A stretch of DNA of 64,000 nucleotides, taken from positions 407,071 to 471,070 of the forward strand of contig NZ_JAPWIJ010000006.1 of assembly GCF_027270735.1 (NCBI RefSeq), given 5' to 3'. The notes beneath the pieces are model-generated. The model did no database searches. It was not told the DNA's origin and worked only from the letters and a program-made list of their open reading frames with translations. The stretch comes from Rhodococcus ruber (GTDB lineage: Bacteria; Actinomycetota; Actinomycetes; Mycobacteriales; Mycobacteriaceae). Position 1 is the first letter of the stretch, and each line of letters starts with the position of its first letter. Shown here piece by piece: positions 28,068-36,453 of this stretch. Made by a program: the position numbers and the translations under genes.

Positions 28068-28717
28068 ACCAGCTCGTCCCCCACGCTCGGGACGTCACTC
28101 ATCGGCGGCAGCGGCCGCGAACACAGGTCCTGGGCGTCGCCGTCGGACACTCCCAGCGCGAGCAGCACCGTGTACGCCATCCGATCCACGGCCTCGGCGT
28201 CGTCACGGTCGGGTTGCTCGAGCAGCAGCTGGCCCAGACCGAGCAGAGCACCTGCCACCAGAGCCAGGGACAGCTGTATGTCCTCAACGCGGAAATACCC
28301 TGCACCGATTCCGGCCACGATGTCTCTCGCCGCCCGTGGACCGAGGCCGTGCTGCGACGTGATCAACTCGGGACCGGAGTGGATGAGTACCCGGCTCAGT
28401 TCCGGTTGCAGCCGAAAGAGTCGGCCGGATATTCGGAACGATCGAGTGAATGCCTCGGCGGGATCTGCGTCGGCGTCGGTCAACGAGTCCAGGTAGCGTC
28501 CCAGCAGTTCCAGGGCACCGTCGACCGCCGACTGGAACAGCTGCTCGCGGCTGACGAAGTGGTTGTAGAAAGAACCCATCCCCACGTCGGCTGCCTGAGT
28601 GATCTCCGCGATCGGAGCATTCAGCTCGCCCCGAGCGATGAAGCCTTGCGCCGCCGTGATCAGCGCGCCACGGGTGCGCGCCTTCCGCCGTTCGAGGCGA
28701 TTCTGGGTCTCCGCCAT
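28064..28717 (-). CDS. TetR-family regulator of the meta-cleavage operon
   Basis: A 217-residue TetR protein. Its HTH is in the segment with LITAAQGFIARGELN and ITQAADVGMGSFYNHFVSREQLF. It is divergent from the dioxygenase/FAH/monooxygenase/SDR operon, with a palindromic motif between them (28791-28801), so it is the presumed repressor. The ligand could be the aromatic substrate or a ring-cleavage product. Confidence 0.86.
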   Translation of the reverse strand: MAETQNRLERRKARTRGALITAAQGFIARGELNAPIAEITQAADVGMGSFYNHFVSREQLFQSAVDGALELLGRYLDSLTDADADPAEAFTRSFRISGRLFRLQPELSRVLIHSGPELITSQHGLGPRAARDIVAGIGAGYFRVEDIQLSLALVAGALLGLGQLLLEQPDRDDAEAVDRMAYTVLLALGVSDGDAQDLCSRPLPPMSDVPSVGDELV

Positions 28718-28788
28718 GTTCCCTACCTCTGTCTACGCTGGTCTACCCGCTGACCCTTCCTCACCGCTGACGAATTTGTCAATACTCT

Positions 28789-28806
28789 TGACTGACTCAG
28801 TAGTCA
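28789..28806. promoter_or_regulatory. Predicted TetR operator before the meta-cleavage operon
   Basis: ACTGA-C-TCAGT (28791-28801, perfect) nested in TGACT...AGTCA (28789-28806). It lies 36 bp before the dioxygenase ATG, where it would overlap the promoter. Confidence 0.5.
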
Positions 28807-28841
28807 TAGGTGACGATAGTGTCAACAACGAGGGAGGGCTG

Positions 28842-29975
28842 ATGGGACACGACGTCGACGGCCACAAGAACATGCATGTGGATCAGGGCGCGCTACCAGG
28901 CGAACACCCGGGAAAAGCCACCGACCCGATCGTCAAGGTGCGCGACATCGCCTGGCTCGAGTTCCGCAAACCCGATCTGGCCAAGGCCGAGGCGTTCGCC
29001 GTGGCGTTCGGATTCACCGTCTCGCTACGGACGTCCGAGGAGATTCACCTTCGAGGCACCCACATCGGCTCACCGTGCGTGATCATCCGACGCGGTAAGC
29101 GAACGCGGTTCGTCGGTGCAGCGTTCGCCGCCGCCGAGGATGCCGACGTCGTCCGACTCGCCGAGGCCACGGGGCAACGCGTCCACCGACTGCCCGACAC
29201 CCTTGGTGGTATCGCCGTCACTCTGACCGATCCGGGCGGCCAGCCCGTTCAGGTCGTCTCGGGATACACCGAGCACCCGGAGCTTCCGGGCCAGGACACA
29301 CATACCTACAACTTCGGCGATCCCCGCAACCGGGTGAACGCCACTCAGCGCCCACCGCATCAGCCCGCACGAGTACAACGACTCGGGCATGTGGTGCTGC
29401 AGCGAGTGGACTACCTGGAGAACCTGAACTGGTACCTGCACCACCTGGGACTGATCGTCAGCGATTTCCTCTACTACGACGGCCAACGCGACCGAGGCCC
29501 GGTGATGAGCTTCATCCGCTGCGATCGCGGCAGCATCCCCTCCGATCATCACACGCTCGCCATGACTCTCGGTCCGTCCGACAGGTACGTGCACTCGGCG
29601 TATCAGGTGACCGACATCGACGCCATCGCCGCCGGTGGCGAATTCCTCACCGAGCACGGGTACAAGCATTCCTGGGGTATCGGCAGACACATCCAAGGCA
29701 GCCAGATCTTCGACTACTGGCGTGATCCCGACGGTTTCCTGGTGGAGCACTTCAGCGACGGCGACATGTTCGACAATTCGCTCGAACCCGGCTGGGCACC
29801 GATGACGGCGTCGGGCCTCGCACAGTGGGGCCCGCCCGCATCCAAGGACTTTCTCGGAATCGCGCCGAGCAAAGCGTCTCTGCACGAACTGAAATCGATC
29901 CTCTCCTCGCTACGCAACAACAACGAATTCGACACCGAACGCCTTCGCGGCCTGATGAAAGTGGCTTCCTCATGA
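28842..29975 (+). CDS. VOC-family extradiol dioxygenase-like protein
   Basis: A 377-residue two-domain vicinal-oxygen-chelate protein. The N-terminal VOC module is DIAWLEFRKPDLAKAEAF, and the metal-binding module shows a 2-His-1-Glu set in RLGHVVLQRVD, PSDHHTLAM and FLVEHFSDGD. The ligand pattern is that of Fe(II) extradiol catechol dioxygenases, but the protein is longer than the usual ~290-310 residues, with an N-terminal tail and a ~60-residue C-terminal extension. It would open a catechol next to its hydroxyls. GGGAGG precedes the ATG at 28842. The stop overlaps the FAH-family gene. Confidence 0.82.
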   Translation: MGHDVDGHKNMHVDQGALPGEHPGKATDPIVKVRDIAWLEFRKPDLAKAEAFAVAFGFTVSLRTSEEIHLRGTHIGSPCVIIRRGKRTRFVGAAFAAAEDADVVRLAEATGQRVHRLPDTLGGIAVTLTDPGGQPVQVVSGYTEHPELPGQDTHTYNFGDPRNRVNATQRPPHQPARVQRLGHVVLQRVDYLENLNWYLHHLGLIVSDFLYYDGQRDRGPVMSFIRCDRGSIPSDHHTLAMTLGPSDRYVHSAYQVTDIDAIAAGGEFLTEHGYKHSWGIGRHIQGSQIFDYWRDPDGFLVEHFSDGDMFDNSLEPGWAPMTASGLAQWGPPASKDFLGIAPSKASLHELKSILSSLRNNNEFDTERLRGLMKVASS

Positions 29976-30907
29976 GCATCGCTGTACTCCGCACCGCCGA
30001 CGCCTGGTGGGTCGAGACCCCGAACGGAGCGTCGCGCATCGACACTTCGGCAACCACCACTGCCGAGCTTCTGGCCGATCGCGCGGCCGTGGACGCCGCC
30101 CGTGCCGGCACCGATGTCGTTGCGGTGGAGACACTGTCGCTGCTCTCCCCGGTCACCGCACCGTGCCGCGTGATGGCGAACATGACCAATTTCGTCTCGC
30201 ACGTCAAGGATTCGGGCATGAACCCCGAGACGGTGCCGCTGACGTTCTTCCGGAAGACCTCGGGTTCGATCAGCGGCCCCACCGACGACGTCGTCAAGCC
30301 GCCGCACGTGAAACTTCTCGACTACGAGATCGAGATCGGTCTGGTGTTCGGCAAGACTCTGACCGTGGGCACCAAGATCGATGCCACCAATGTGGCCGAG
30401 TACGTGGCGGGACTCGTACTCACCAACGACGTCTCGGCGCGTGACGTGCAGCTGCCGAAAACCCAGTTCTACGAGGGTAAGTCGTACCCCACCTTCACTC
30501 CTGTAGGCCCACGATTGGTACTGCTCGAGCAGGGCGAGTTCGATCGATTCGGCGAGTTGGCCATGACACTCCGAGTGAACGGCACTGTTCGACAGGACAG
30601 TACGGTCGCAGACATGATCTTCCGGCCGGTCGAATCACTGAAGGCGCTGAGCAAGTTTCAGCGCATCGATCCCGGCGACCTGCTGCTCACCGGCACACCC
30701 GGCGGTACCGCCCTCAAGGCTCCCGCCAAACCGATCGAGATGATCGGTGCTTTGATTCCGCCGTCGGTCAAGTGGAAGGTCTTCTTCAAGAAGCAGGCCA
30801 AGAATCCCGACTTCCTGCAGGACGGCGACGTGCTCGAACTGACGAGCTCGACTCCCGACGGAGCCCTGGATCTGGGGGTTCAGCGCACCCGGGTCTCCTA
30901 CCGATGA
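29972..30907 (+). CDS. Fumarylacetoacetate hydrolase-family protein
   Basis: A 311-residue FAH-fold enzyme. The metal-binding motif appears as LDYEIEIGLVFG (the ExE pair) and ALTNDVSARD-like LVLTNDVSARDVQ, with later GDLLLTGTPGGTA. In meta-cleavage clusters such proteins act as hydratases, decarboxylases or C-C hydrolases on the ring-opened product. As no alpha/beta-hydrolase MhpC-type gene is in the operon, this protein may perform the hydrolytic step. ATGA overlaps at both ends. Confidence 0.85.
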   Translation: MSIAVLRTADAWWVETPNGASRIDTSATTTAELLADRAAVDAARAGTDVVAVETLSLLSPVTAPCRVMANMTNFVSHVKDSGMNPETVPLTFFRKTSGSISGPTDDVVKPPHVKLLDYEIEIGLVFGKTLTVGTKIDATNVAEYVAGLVLTNDVSARDVQLPKTQFYEGKSYPTFTPVGPRLVLLEQGEFDRFGELAMTLRVNGTVRQDSTVADMIFRPVESLKALSKFQRIDPGDLLLTGTPGGTALKAPAKPIEMIGALIPPSVKWKVFFKKQAKNPDFLQDGDVLELTSSTPDGALDLGVQRTRVSYR

Positions 30908-32511
30908 GCGAACACGAGCTCGACGGCGCGCACCACCGGGTGGTGATCGTCGGCGCTGGGCCGACGGGGATGACCGCCGCGCTCCAGCTGGCCCGGTACG
31001 GCGTACCCACTCTCGTCCTCGACCGATGGGCAGATGTCTATCCCCAGCCGCGCGCGGTCCACCTCGATGACGAGGTGTACCGAATTCTCCACGACATCGG
31101 TGTGGCAGAGGATTTCGCCGCCATCTCACGTCCGGCGCGCGGGCTACGACTGTGCACCAAGGACCTGCGGACCCTGGCCGAGTTCGAGCGCGATCCCGAC
31201 GACAGACCGCACGGCTATCCGCAGGCCAACATGTTCGATCAACCCGAACTCGAGCGTCTGATGCGTTCTCACATCGCTCGCTACGACGGCATTGCGATGC
31301 GCGGTGGATACGAGATCACCGATGTACAGAATCTGAAAGACAGCGTCCGGGTCTCGTACACGTCCACCGAGGACGGAACGCTGCATTGGGTGACCGCCGA
31401 CTACGTTCTCGGGTGCGACGGTGCCAACAGTGTGGTGCGCAGGTCCATCGGTTCGAAGATGGAGGATCTCGGTTTCGAGCAGCGCTGGCTGGTCGTCGAT
31501 ATCGAGACCGATGTCGACCTCGACCAGTGGGACGGTGTGCATCAGGTGTGCGATTCCGAGAGATCGGCGACGTACATGCGTATCGGAACCACGCGCTACC
31601 GCTGGGAGTTCCAGATGCTCGATGGCGAAACCCTCGACGAGTTCACCGATCTCTCGGCAACACACCCACTGATCGCACCGTGGTTCGTTGCGGCGGAGAT
31701 CCCTGAGATGAAGCTGATTCGCAGTGCCGAGTACACATTCAAGGCACAGATTGCCGATCGGTGGCGTGATCGCCGGGTCTTCGTCCTGGGCGACGCCGCG
31801 CATCTGACGCCGCCGTTCATCGGTCAGGGAATGGGTGCAGGTCTGCGCGACGCCCGCAACCTGGTGTGGAAGTTGGTCGGCGCACTCGACGGACACGTGC
31901 CCCAGTCCGCGCTGGACAGCTACGAGACCGAACGAAAGACGCACGCCAAGGCCATGATCAGGCTGGCCGTGATGATAGGGCGGGCCATGACCGGCGGGAG
32001 CAAGCTCACCGGCATCATGCGGACCAACATCGCGCCCGTCCTCGGACATCTTCCGGTCATCGGCGACAAGGTCACCGCGAGCACTACGCCCTCGCTCGTC
32101 GGATCGCAGTACGTCCTGCGATCGCCGATGCAGCCTCGCTCACTCGCCGGACAACTCTGCCCGAACAGCTTGTTGGACAATGGGATGCGACTCGATGATC
32201 GGGCACCTGGGCAGTTCCTGTTTCTCGCGTCGACACCCCTGACCGTGGAGCAACGACGCGAAGTCCAGCGGCGCGGTGCCGCAGTGGTGGAAGTGGCGGC
32301 CTCGTCCGATCTCGGCTTGTGGCTGCGGCGCGGTCGCGCTGTTGCAGCGATCGTGCGACCGGACCGCACCGTCATGGCGTCGGGCAAATCGGTACCGGCA
32401 TTGCACACCCGAGTTCCGAGCACGACGCTCCGGCGCGCCGACCGACCGACACCCACGGCTCCAGTCACTGCTCAAAAGACCAGAAGCATTGCAACCAAGA
32501 GGCGTAGATGA
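30904..32511 (+). CDS. MhpA-like FAD-dependent aromatic hydroxylase
   Basis: A 535-residue class A flavin monooxygenase. It shows VVIVGAGPTGMTAALQLAR, PRAVHLDDEVYRIL (the MhpA-type PRAVxxDDE motif), DYVLGCDGANSVVRR and RVFVLGDAAHLTPPFIGQGMGAGLRD in sense (residues ~295-320). The C-terminal thioredoxin-like domain usual in this class is present. It resembles 3-(3-hydroxyphenyl)propionate hydroxylase and would produce the catechol cleaved by the upstream dioxygenase. Overlaps both neighbours by ATGA. The exact substrate is not readable. Confidence 0.86.
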   Translation: MSEHELDGAHHRVVIVGAGPTGMTAALQLARYGVPTLVLDRWADVYPQPRAVHLDDEVYRILHDIGVAEDFAAISRPARGLRLCTKDLRTLAEFERDPDDRPHGYPQANMFDQPELERLMRSHIARYDGIAMRGGYEITDVQNLKDSVRVSYTSTEDGTLHWVTADYVLGCDGANSVVRRSIGSKMEDLGFEQRWLVVDIETDVDLDQWDGVHQVCDSERSATYMRIGTTRYRWEFQMLDGETLDEFTDLSATHPLIAPWFVAAEIPEMKLIRSAEYTFKAQIADRWRDRRVFVLGDAAHLTPPFIGQGMGAGLRDARNLVWKLVGALDGHVPQSALDSYETERKTHAKAMIRLAVMIGRAMTGGSKLTGIMRTNIAPVLGHLPVIGDKVTASTTPSLVGSQYVLRSPMQPRSLAGQLCPNSLLDNGMRLDDRAPGQFLFLASTPLTVEQRREVQRRGAAVVEVAASSDLGLWLRRGRAVAAIVRPDRTVMASGKSVPALHTRVPSTTLRRADRPTPTAPVTAQKTRSIATKRRR

Positions 32512-33323
32512 ATACTGCAATTGTCACCGGAGCGACGTCCGGAATCGGCGAGGCGATCGCCGAACTTCTCATCGCTCGCGGCTTTCGCGTCATCGGGACG
32601 AGCCGCAACAGCTCGGCCGTGGTCGACCCCATTCCCGGCGTCGACTACCGCGATCTCGACTTGACGGATCCGGCATCGATTCGCGCGTTCGTGAACGGTA
32701 TCGGCGACACACCGATCGATGTGCTGATCAACAATGCCGGCGAAAGCCAGTGCGGACCGATCGAAGAACTCCCCATCGAGGCGATCGCCCGGCTGTTCCA
32801 GCTCAACGTCTTCGGCGCGATCGAGCTGACCCAGGCCGTACTACCGGCGATGCGCGAGCGTGGACGCGGACGAATCATCAACATCGGGTCGATGCTGGCC
32901 AGTTTCCCCCTGGCCTACCGTTCCTCGTACGCCGCGACCAAGGCCGCGATCAAGGGATTCGCCACGGCGGCGCGGTTCGAGCTCGAGCCCTACGGAATCG
33001 ACATCACCACAGTAGAACCCGGCTCCATCGCCACGGGCCTGTCCGCTCGCCGAACCAAGTACTGCGGACCGCATTCGCCGTATCTTCGCGATTTCACCAC
33101 AGTGATCGCACAGCTCGACGCCAAGGAGGCACAGGGCATTACCGCCGAGACGGTCGCCAAGACCGTGCTGAGAGCGGTCGAGGACAAGAAGACACTCCCG
33201 ATCTATGCCGTCGGCAGCAATGCGCCTGCAGTGTTCCTCGCCCAACGATTGCTGCCGCGCACCGTGCTCGAGAAGTTCACAGCACGGGCATACGGCCTGC
33301 CCAGCAAGCGGCCGGTGAGCTAG
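32508..33323 (+). CDS. SDR-family oxidoreductase
   Basis: A 271-residue classical SDR. TGATSGIGEAIAELL is the cofactor motif, VLINNAGE the NAG motif, INIGSMLASF the catalytic Ser and YAATKAAI the YxxxK motif. Last gene of the meta-cleavage operon, coupled to the hydroxylase gene by ATGA. It probably oxidises a side-chain or ring alcohol of the aromatic substrate. Convergent with the lipase-like gene, where a 19-bp tandem duplication is visible (33322-33353). Confidence 0.87.
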   Translation: MNTAIVTGATSGIGEAIAELLIARGFRVIGTSRNSSAVVDPIPGVDYRDLDLTDPASIRAFVNGIGDTPIDVLINNAGESQCGPIEELPIEAIARLFQLNVFGAIELTQAVLPAMRERGRGRIINIGSMLASFPLAYRSSYAATKAAIKGFATAARFELEPYGIDITTVEPGSIATGLSARRTKYCGPHSPYLRDFTTVIAQLDAKEAQGITAETVAKTVLRAVEDKKTLPIYAVGSNAPAVFLAQRLLPRTVLEKFTARAYGLPSKRPVS

Positions 33324-33353
33324 CGAAACAGCTGCGCTTCAGCGAAACAGCTG
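33322..33353. repeat. Tandem duplication at the ends of two convergent genes
   Basis: The 13-mer AGCGAAACAGCTG occurs at 33322-33334 and again at 33341-33353 (period 19). The second copy encodes the last residues (QLF) of the lipase-like protein and part of its stop; the first contributes the final bases of the SDR stop. Looks like a small slip duplication. Confidence 0.85.
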
Positions 33354-34499
33354 TGCGACAAACGGAATCGTGTCGGCCTGTGATTGCACGAGCGCTCCGC
33401 TGTGGTCGGCGTCGTACGTCCGAAACGTCACCGGCTGGCCGTTCGCGGTGAGTCTGGCGACGTAGGCGGCGGTGGTCGGGAACGGGACGTCGGTATCGCG
33501 TAGACCGTGGCCCATGAAGAACGGCTTGTCGAAACCTGCCTCGGGCATGGCCATGTAGTCGTCGAGCACAGCGGTGAAGCCCGGCAGGCCGGTCAGCGGC
33601 GCGGTGAAGAAATCGCCGATCTTCACGCCGTCCAGTTGCTCCTCGAGGTCCGCCACACACGCCGTCTCGGCCAGTGCCGCGTACTTCTTTCCTGCAGGGG
33701 TGAGGATACCGTCCAAGCCCAGCTCGGGGTGCGAATAGCGAAGAGCAGCACCGATGTACGCGACGTACGCGGTCAGGCCTGCCGGCAGTGCGACCGGAGG
33801 CATACCCGGTCCGCCGATCGAGACGAGCTTCTCGATGTACGCGGGGGTTCCGGTGCCGACTGCGCCCCGATAGTCCAGATCCGGTCCACCGAATTCGGTT
33901 GCGTACCGAGCGGTGTAGATCGCTGCGCCGCCGCCCTGCGATTGACCGACCGCCACCCAGGAGTTCGAGAGCTCACTCGAGTAGTGGCGACCCGCCTTGA
34001 CCATGTCGACAACGTTGTGCGCCGTGGTCCGCCCGTCCAGGTATGCCTGCAAACCCGGCGTTCCGAGGCCTGCGTAATCACTGGCCACAACGGCGTATCC
34101 CTGCGCGATCCAGTTCGCGAGGTACGGCAGATCTCGTTCGGCCAGCGCAGGTCCCGCGACGGACGGTGCGCACGAGTCACCGAGTCCGGACGTGCCGTGG
34201 GCCCACGAGATCACCGGCCAACCGCCATCGGGGGCAGTGCCCTGCGGGAGGAAGACGGTACCGGTGCTGAGCGCCTTCTCGCCGAACGTGTCGGTGGTGA
34301 CGTAGGTGAGCACCTCGGCCGAGGACGCACCGGGAATCCAGAAGTCCTGTGGCAGCTCACGACTGGAGACGACGTCGCCGATGTCCTGGGTGATCGTCGG
34401 TGCTGCGGAGGCCGGGGACGCGAGCAGTGTCGAACTCGCCATGCCGGCGGCGAGCGCTGCGACGACTGCGAGGGCACCGATCCGACGACGAGCAATCAC
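33339..34499 (-). CDS. Secreted lipase/esterase-like alpha/beta hydrolase
   Basis: About 386 residues. It has a Sec signal peptide (Arg-rich start, hydrophobic core, cleavage predicted after SPASA near residue 32) and a secretory-lipase fold. The nucleophile motif is GQSQGG, with an Asp in GHGLRDTDVPFP and a His in YDADHSGALV. It likely hydrolyses esters outside the cell. I place the start at the GTG at 34499, which overlaps the stop of the NicT gene (GTGA); the open frame upstream runs into NicT coding sequence. Confidence 0.82.
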   Translation of the reverse strand: MIARRRIGALAVVAALAAGMASSTLLASPASAAPTITQDIGDVVSSRELPQDFWIPGASSAEVLTYVTTDTFGEKALSTGTVFLPQGTAPDGGWPVISWAHGTSGLGDSCAPSVAGPALAERDLPYLANWIAQGYAVVASDYAGLGTPGLQAYLDGRTTAHNVVDMVKAGRHYSSELSNSWVAVGQSQGGGAAIYTARYATEFGGPDLDYRGAVGTGTPAYIEKLVSIGGPGMPPVALPAGLTAYVAYIGAALRYSHPELGLDGILTPAGKKYAALAETACVADLEEQLDGVKIGDFFTAPLTGLPGFTAVLDDYMAMPEAGFDKPFFMGHGLRDTDVPFPTTAAYVARLTANGQPVTFRTYDADHSGALVQSQADTIPFVAQLFR

Positions 34500-35632
34500 T
34501 GGGTCTCCGTTGCATTCGAGTGTGCGAGCGCGCCACCGCGTTCGTCGATGCGCGCCACCTTGTAATACACGACCGCGCCGATCCAGACAACGAAGAACGT
34601 GCCGACGACGAGCTGGCCGGCGAGGTTGAGGTCGATGACGGCCAGCGCGTCCCACAGTCCACCGGTCAGCTCGAACTGCTCCGCAAGCAGGGTCAGCAGC
34701 TGCACCGTCCCGATCACCAGGGCTACGAAGACCGAGAGTCCCGTCATCGTCATGTTGTAGTAGATCTTGCGGACCGGGGTGACGAACGCCCAGCCGTAGG
34801 CCTTGGACATGAAGATGCCGTCGATCGTGTCCATCGTGGTCATGCCCGCGGCGAACAGGACCGGCAGCGCGATTATCGCCATCGGTGGCAGTCCGCCGGC
34901 GATGGCAGTCGTACCGGCGATCGCGAGCAGGCCGACCTGAGTGGCGGTATCGAAACCGAGACCGAACAACAGACCGAGCGGATACATCTGCCAGGAGTGG
35001 TTGATCATCTTGTCGTAGCGGCCCCGGAACAGTCGATTCATCAAGCCGCGCTTGGCCAGCAACTCGTCGAGCCCGGCCTCGGTGAACTCACCGCGTTTCG
35101 CTCGCCGCCAGACCCCGACGATGCCGGCGAGGACCGCGATGTTCAGCGCGGCGATGAGATACAGGAAAGTTCCGGACACCAACGTGCCGATGATGCCGCC
35201 GACCCCGGCGAAGGCATCCTGGAACGCCGTCGCCTGCGAGGCGACAAAGGCAATCGCGGCGACGAACACGAATACGACGGTCGAATGCCCCAGCGAGAAG
35301 AACAGCCCGACGGCCAACGGCCGCTTGCCCTTCTGCAGGAGAAAGCGGGTGGTGTCGTCGATAGCGGCGATGTGATCGGCGTCGAACGCGTGCCTGAGAC
35401 CGAGGGTGTACGCCAGCACGCCCGCTCCGGCGTAGACGAGGGTGCCATCGGCTCCGGTCAGGCCGTGGATACTCGGAATGGAGTCGTAGTGGGTGAACAG
35501 CCCCCACCCGATCACATGCAACGCGGCAATGAAGCCGGCCATCGCGAGCAGCCGAGGAACCTCGTCGAGAGTGAATCGACTCTGCCGTCTGCCGAGTTCG
35601 ACACGCGATAGTTGGGTCGTCATGTCGATCAT
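34496..35632 (-). CDS. nicT: NiCoT-family nickel/cobalt permease
   Basis: A 378-residue polytopic protein with the family signature RHAFDADHIAAIDD in the second helix region and the later motifs FFSLGHSTVVF and LGFDTATQVGLLA. NiCoT permeases import Ni2+ and/or Co2+ with high affinity at the cytoplasmic membrane. Nickel would be required by the lar system at 54.6-58.6 kb, though the two loci are 20 kb apart. No B12 riboswitch or NikR site was recognised upstream. Start at 35632 or 35623 (MTTQLS). Confidence 0.9.
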   Translation of the reverse strand: MIDMTTQLSRVELGRRQSRFTLDEVPRLLAMAGFIAALHVIGWGLFTHYDSIPSIHGLTGADGTLVYAGAGVLAYTLGLRHAFDADHIAAIDDTTRFLLQKGKRPLAVGLFFSLGHSTVVFVFVAAIAFVASQATAFQDAFAGVGGIIGTLVSGTFLYLIAALNIAVLAGIVGVWRRAKRGEFTEAGLDELLAKRGLMNRLFRGRYDKMINHSWQMYPLGLLFGLGFDTATQVGLLAIAGTTAIAGGLPPMAIIALPVLFAAGMTTMDTIDGIFMSKAYGWAFVTPVRKIYYNMTMTGLSVFVALVIGTVQLLTLLAEQFELTGGLWDALAVIDLNLAGQLVVGTFFVVWIGAVVYYKVARIDERGGALAHSNATETQ

Positions 35633-35678
35633 TGTCTCCGATGACGTCGAGTTGCTCTTCCTATGGAGCGCAGGTGCG

Positions 35679-35744
35679 CTGAGTGTCCACTATTTGTGTC
35701 CGCAGGCGGGATCGCGATCGGTGCAGCGAATTGTGGACACTCAG
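35679..35744. repeat. 12-bp inverted repeat between nicT and the TetR gene
   Basis: CTGAGTGTCCAC at 35679-35690 and its exact reverse complement at 35733-35744, with a 42-bp spacer. It lies in the 113-bp gap upstream of nicT and immediately after the TetR stop. Could be a nicT operator, a terminator-like structure or the ends of a decayed element. Confidence 0.75.
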
Positions 35745-35745
35745 G

Positions 35746-36345
35746 TCAGTGCGATACCCCCAGTGCCCCCAGAGTCATTGCTCGCAGAACCGGCCGAGCA
35801 TTGCGTGACGGACTGCGTCCCGCACTGTAGGGCGTCGAGTTGATCAGCCCGAATACTGCGTGTGCCGTGGTCCGCGCATCGGACTCGCTCAACTCCGGGT
35901 CGACGGCACACAGCACCTCGACCCACAGTTCCACGTACTCGCGCTGCATTCGGCGCACCTTGCGTCGAGCTCCCTCGGGAAGGCTTTGCAGGTCTCGATC
36001 CTGAATGCGAATGAATGCGGGTGTCTCGAAAGCGAAATCGAGGTGGAAATCGACCAGGGCCGACACTGTGCTCGCAGCGACGGCCTCTCGGCCGACCACT
36101 TTGCGCCCGCCGTCGAGCAGATACTCCGAAATTCCGACCATCAATTCGACGAGCACCGCCTCCTTGTTCGGAAAGTGGCGATAGACGGCGGGACCACTGA
36201 TTCCCACAGCCGCACCCAGATCCTCGAGCCGCACGGACGTGAACCCACGATCGGCGAACAGAGATGCCGCGGCGTCGAGCAATTGCTGCCGACGCTCGGC
36301 CTTGCGTTGCTCGCGCACGGTCGTCGGCTTTTCCAACTCCTGCAC
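35746..36345 (-). CDS. TetR-family regulator of the leucine catabolic operon (BkaR-like)
   Basis: A 199-residue TetR protein. Its HTH is in the region RRQQLLDAAASLFADRGF and LEDLGAAVGISGPAVYRHFPNKEAVL. It is divergent from accD1-accA1-fadE19-maoC-citE, the same arrangement I recall for M. tuberculosis Rv2506, a TetR repressor of branched-chain keto-acid genes. Inverted repeats in the gap (36364-36411) are its likely binding sites. Confidence 0.85.
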   Translation of the reverse strand: MQELEKPTTVREQRKAERRQQLLDAAASLFADRGFTSVRLEDLGAAVGISGPAVYRHFPNKEAVLVELMVGISEYLLDGGRKVVGREAVAASTVSALVDFHLDFAFETPAFIRIQDRDLQSLPEGARRKVRRMQREYVELWVEVLCAVDPELSESDARTTAHAVFGLINSTPYSAGRSPSRNARPVLRAMTLGALGVSH

Positions 36346-36363
36346 CCCCTCGACCCTGGACGC

Positions 36364-36411
36364 TCAGTTAATCGTAGTTTACTATCATGTCAGTTATCAA
36401 CCATTAACTGA
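36364..36411. promoter_or_regulatory. Predicted BkaR-like operator
   Basis: TCAGTTAAT (36364-36372) and its exact reverse complement ATTAACTGA (36403-36411) enclose the intergenic centre. A third half site, CAGTTA, is at 36391-36396, making CAGTTA-n8-TAACTG with the right arm. All lie between the divergent TetR and accD1 starts. Confidence 0.6.
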
Positions 36412-36453
36412 ACTCCTGCTACACCAACGTCCGACCCCTAAGGCGTGCACCTC

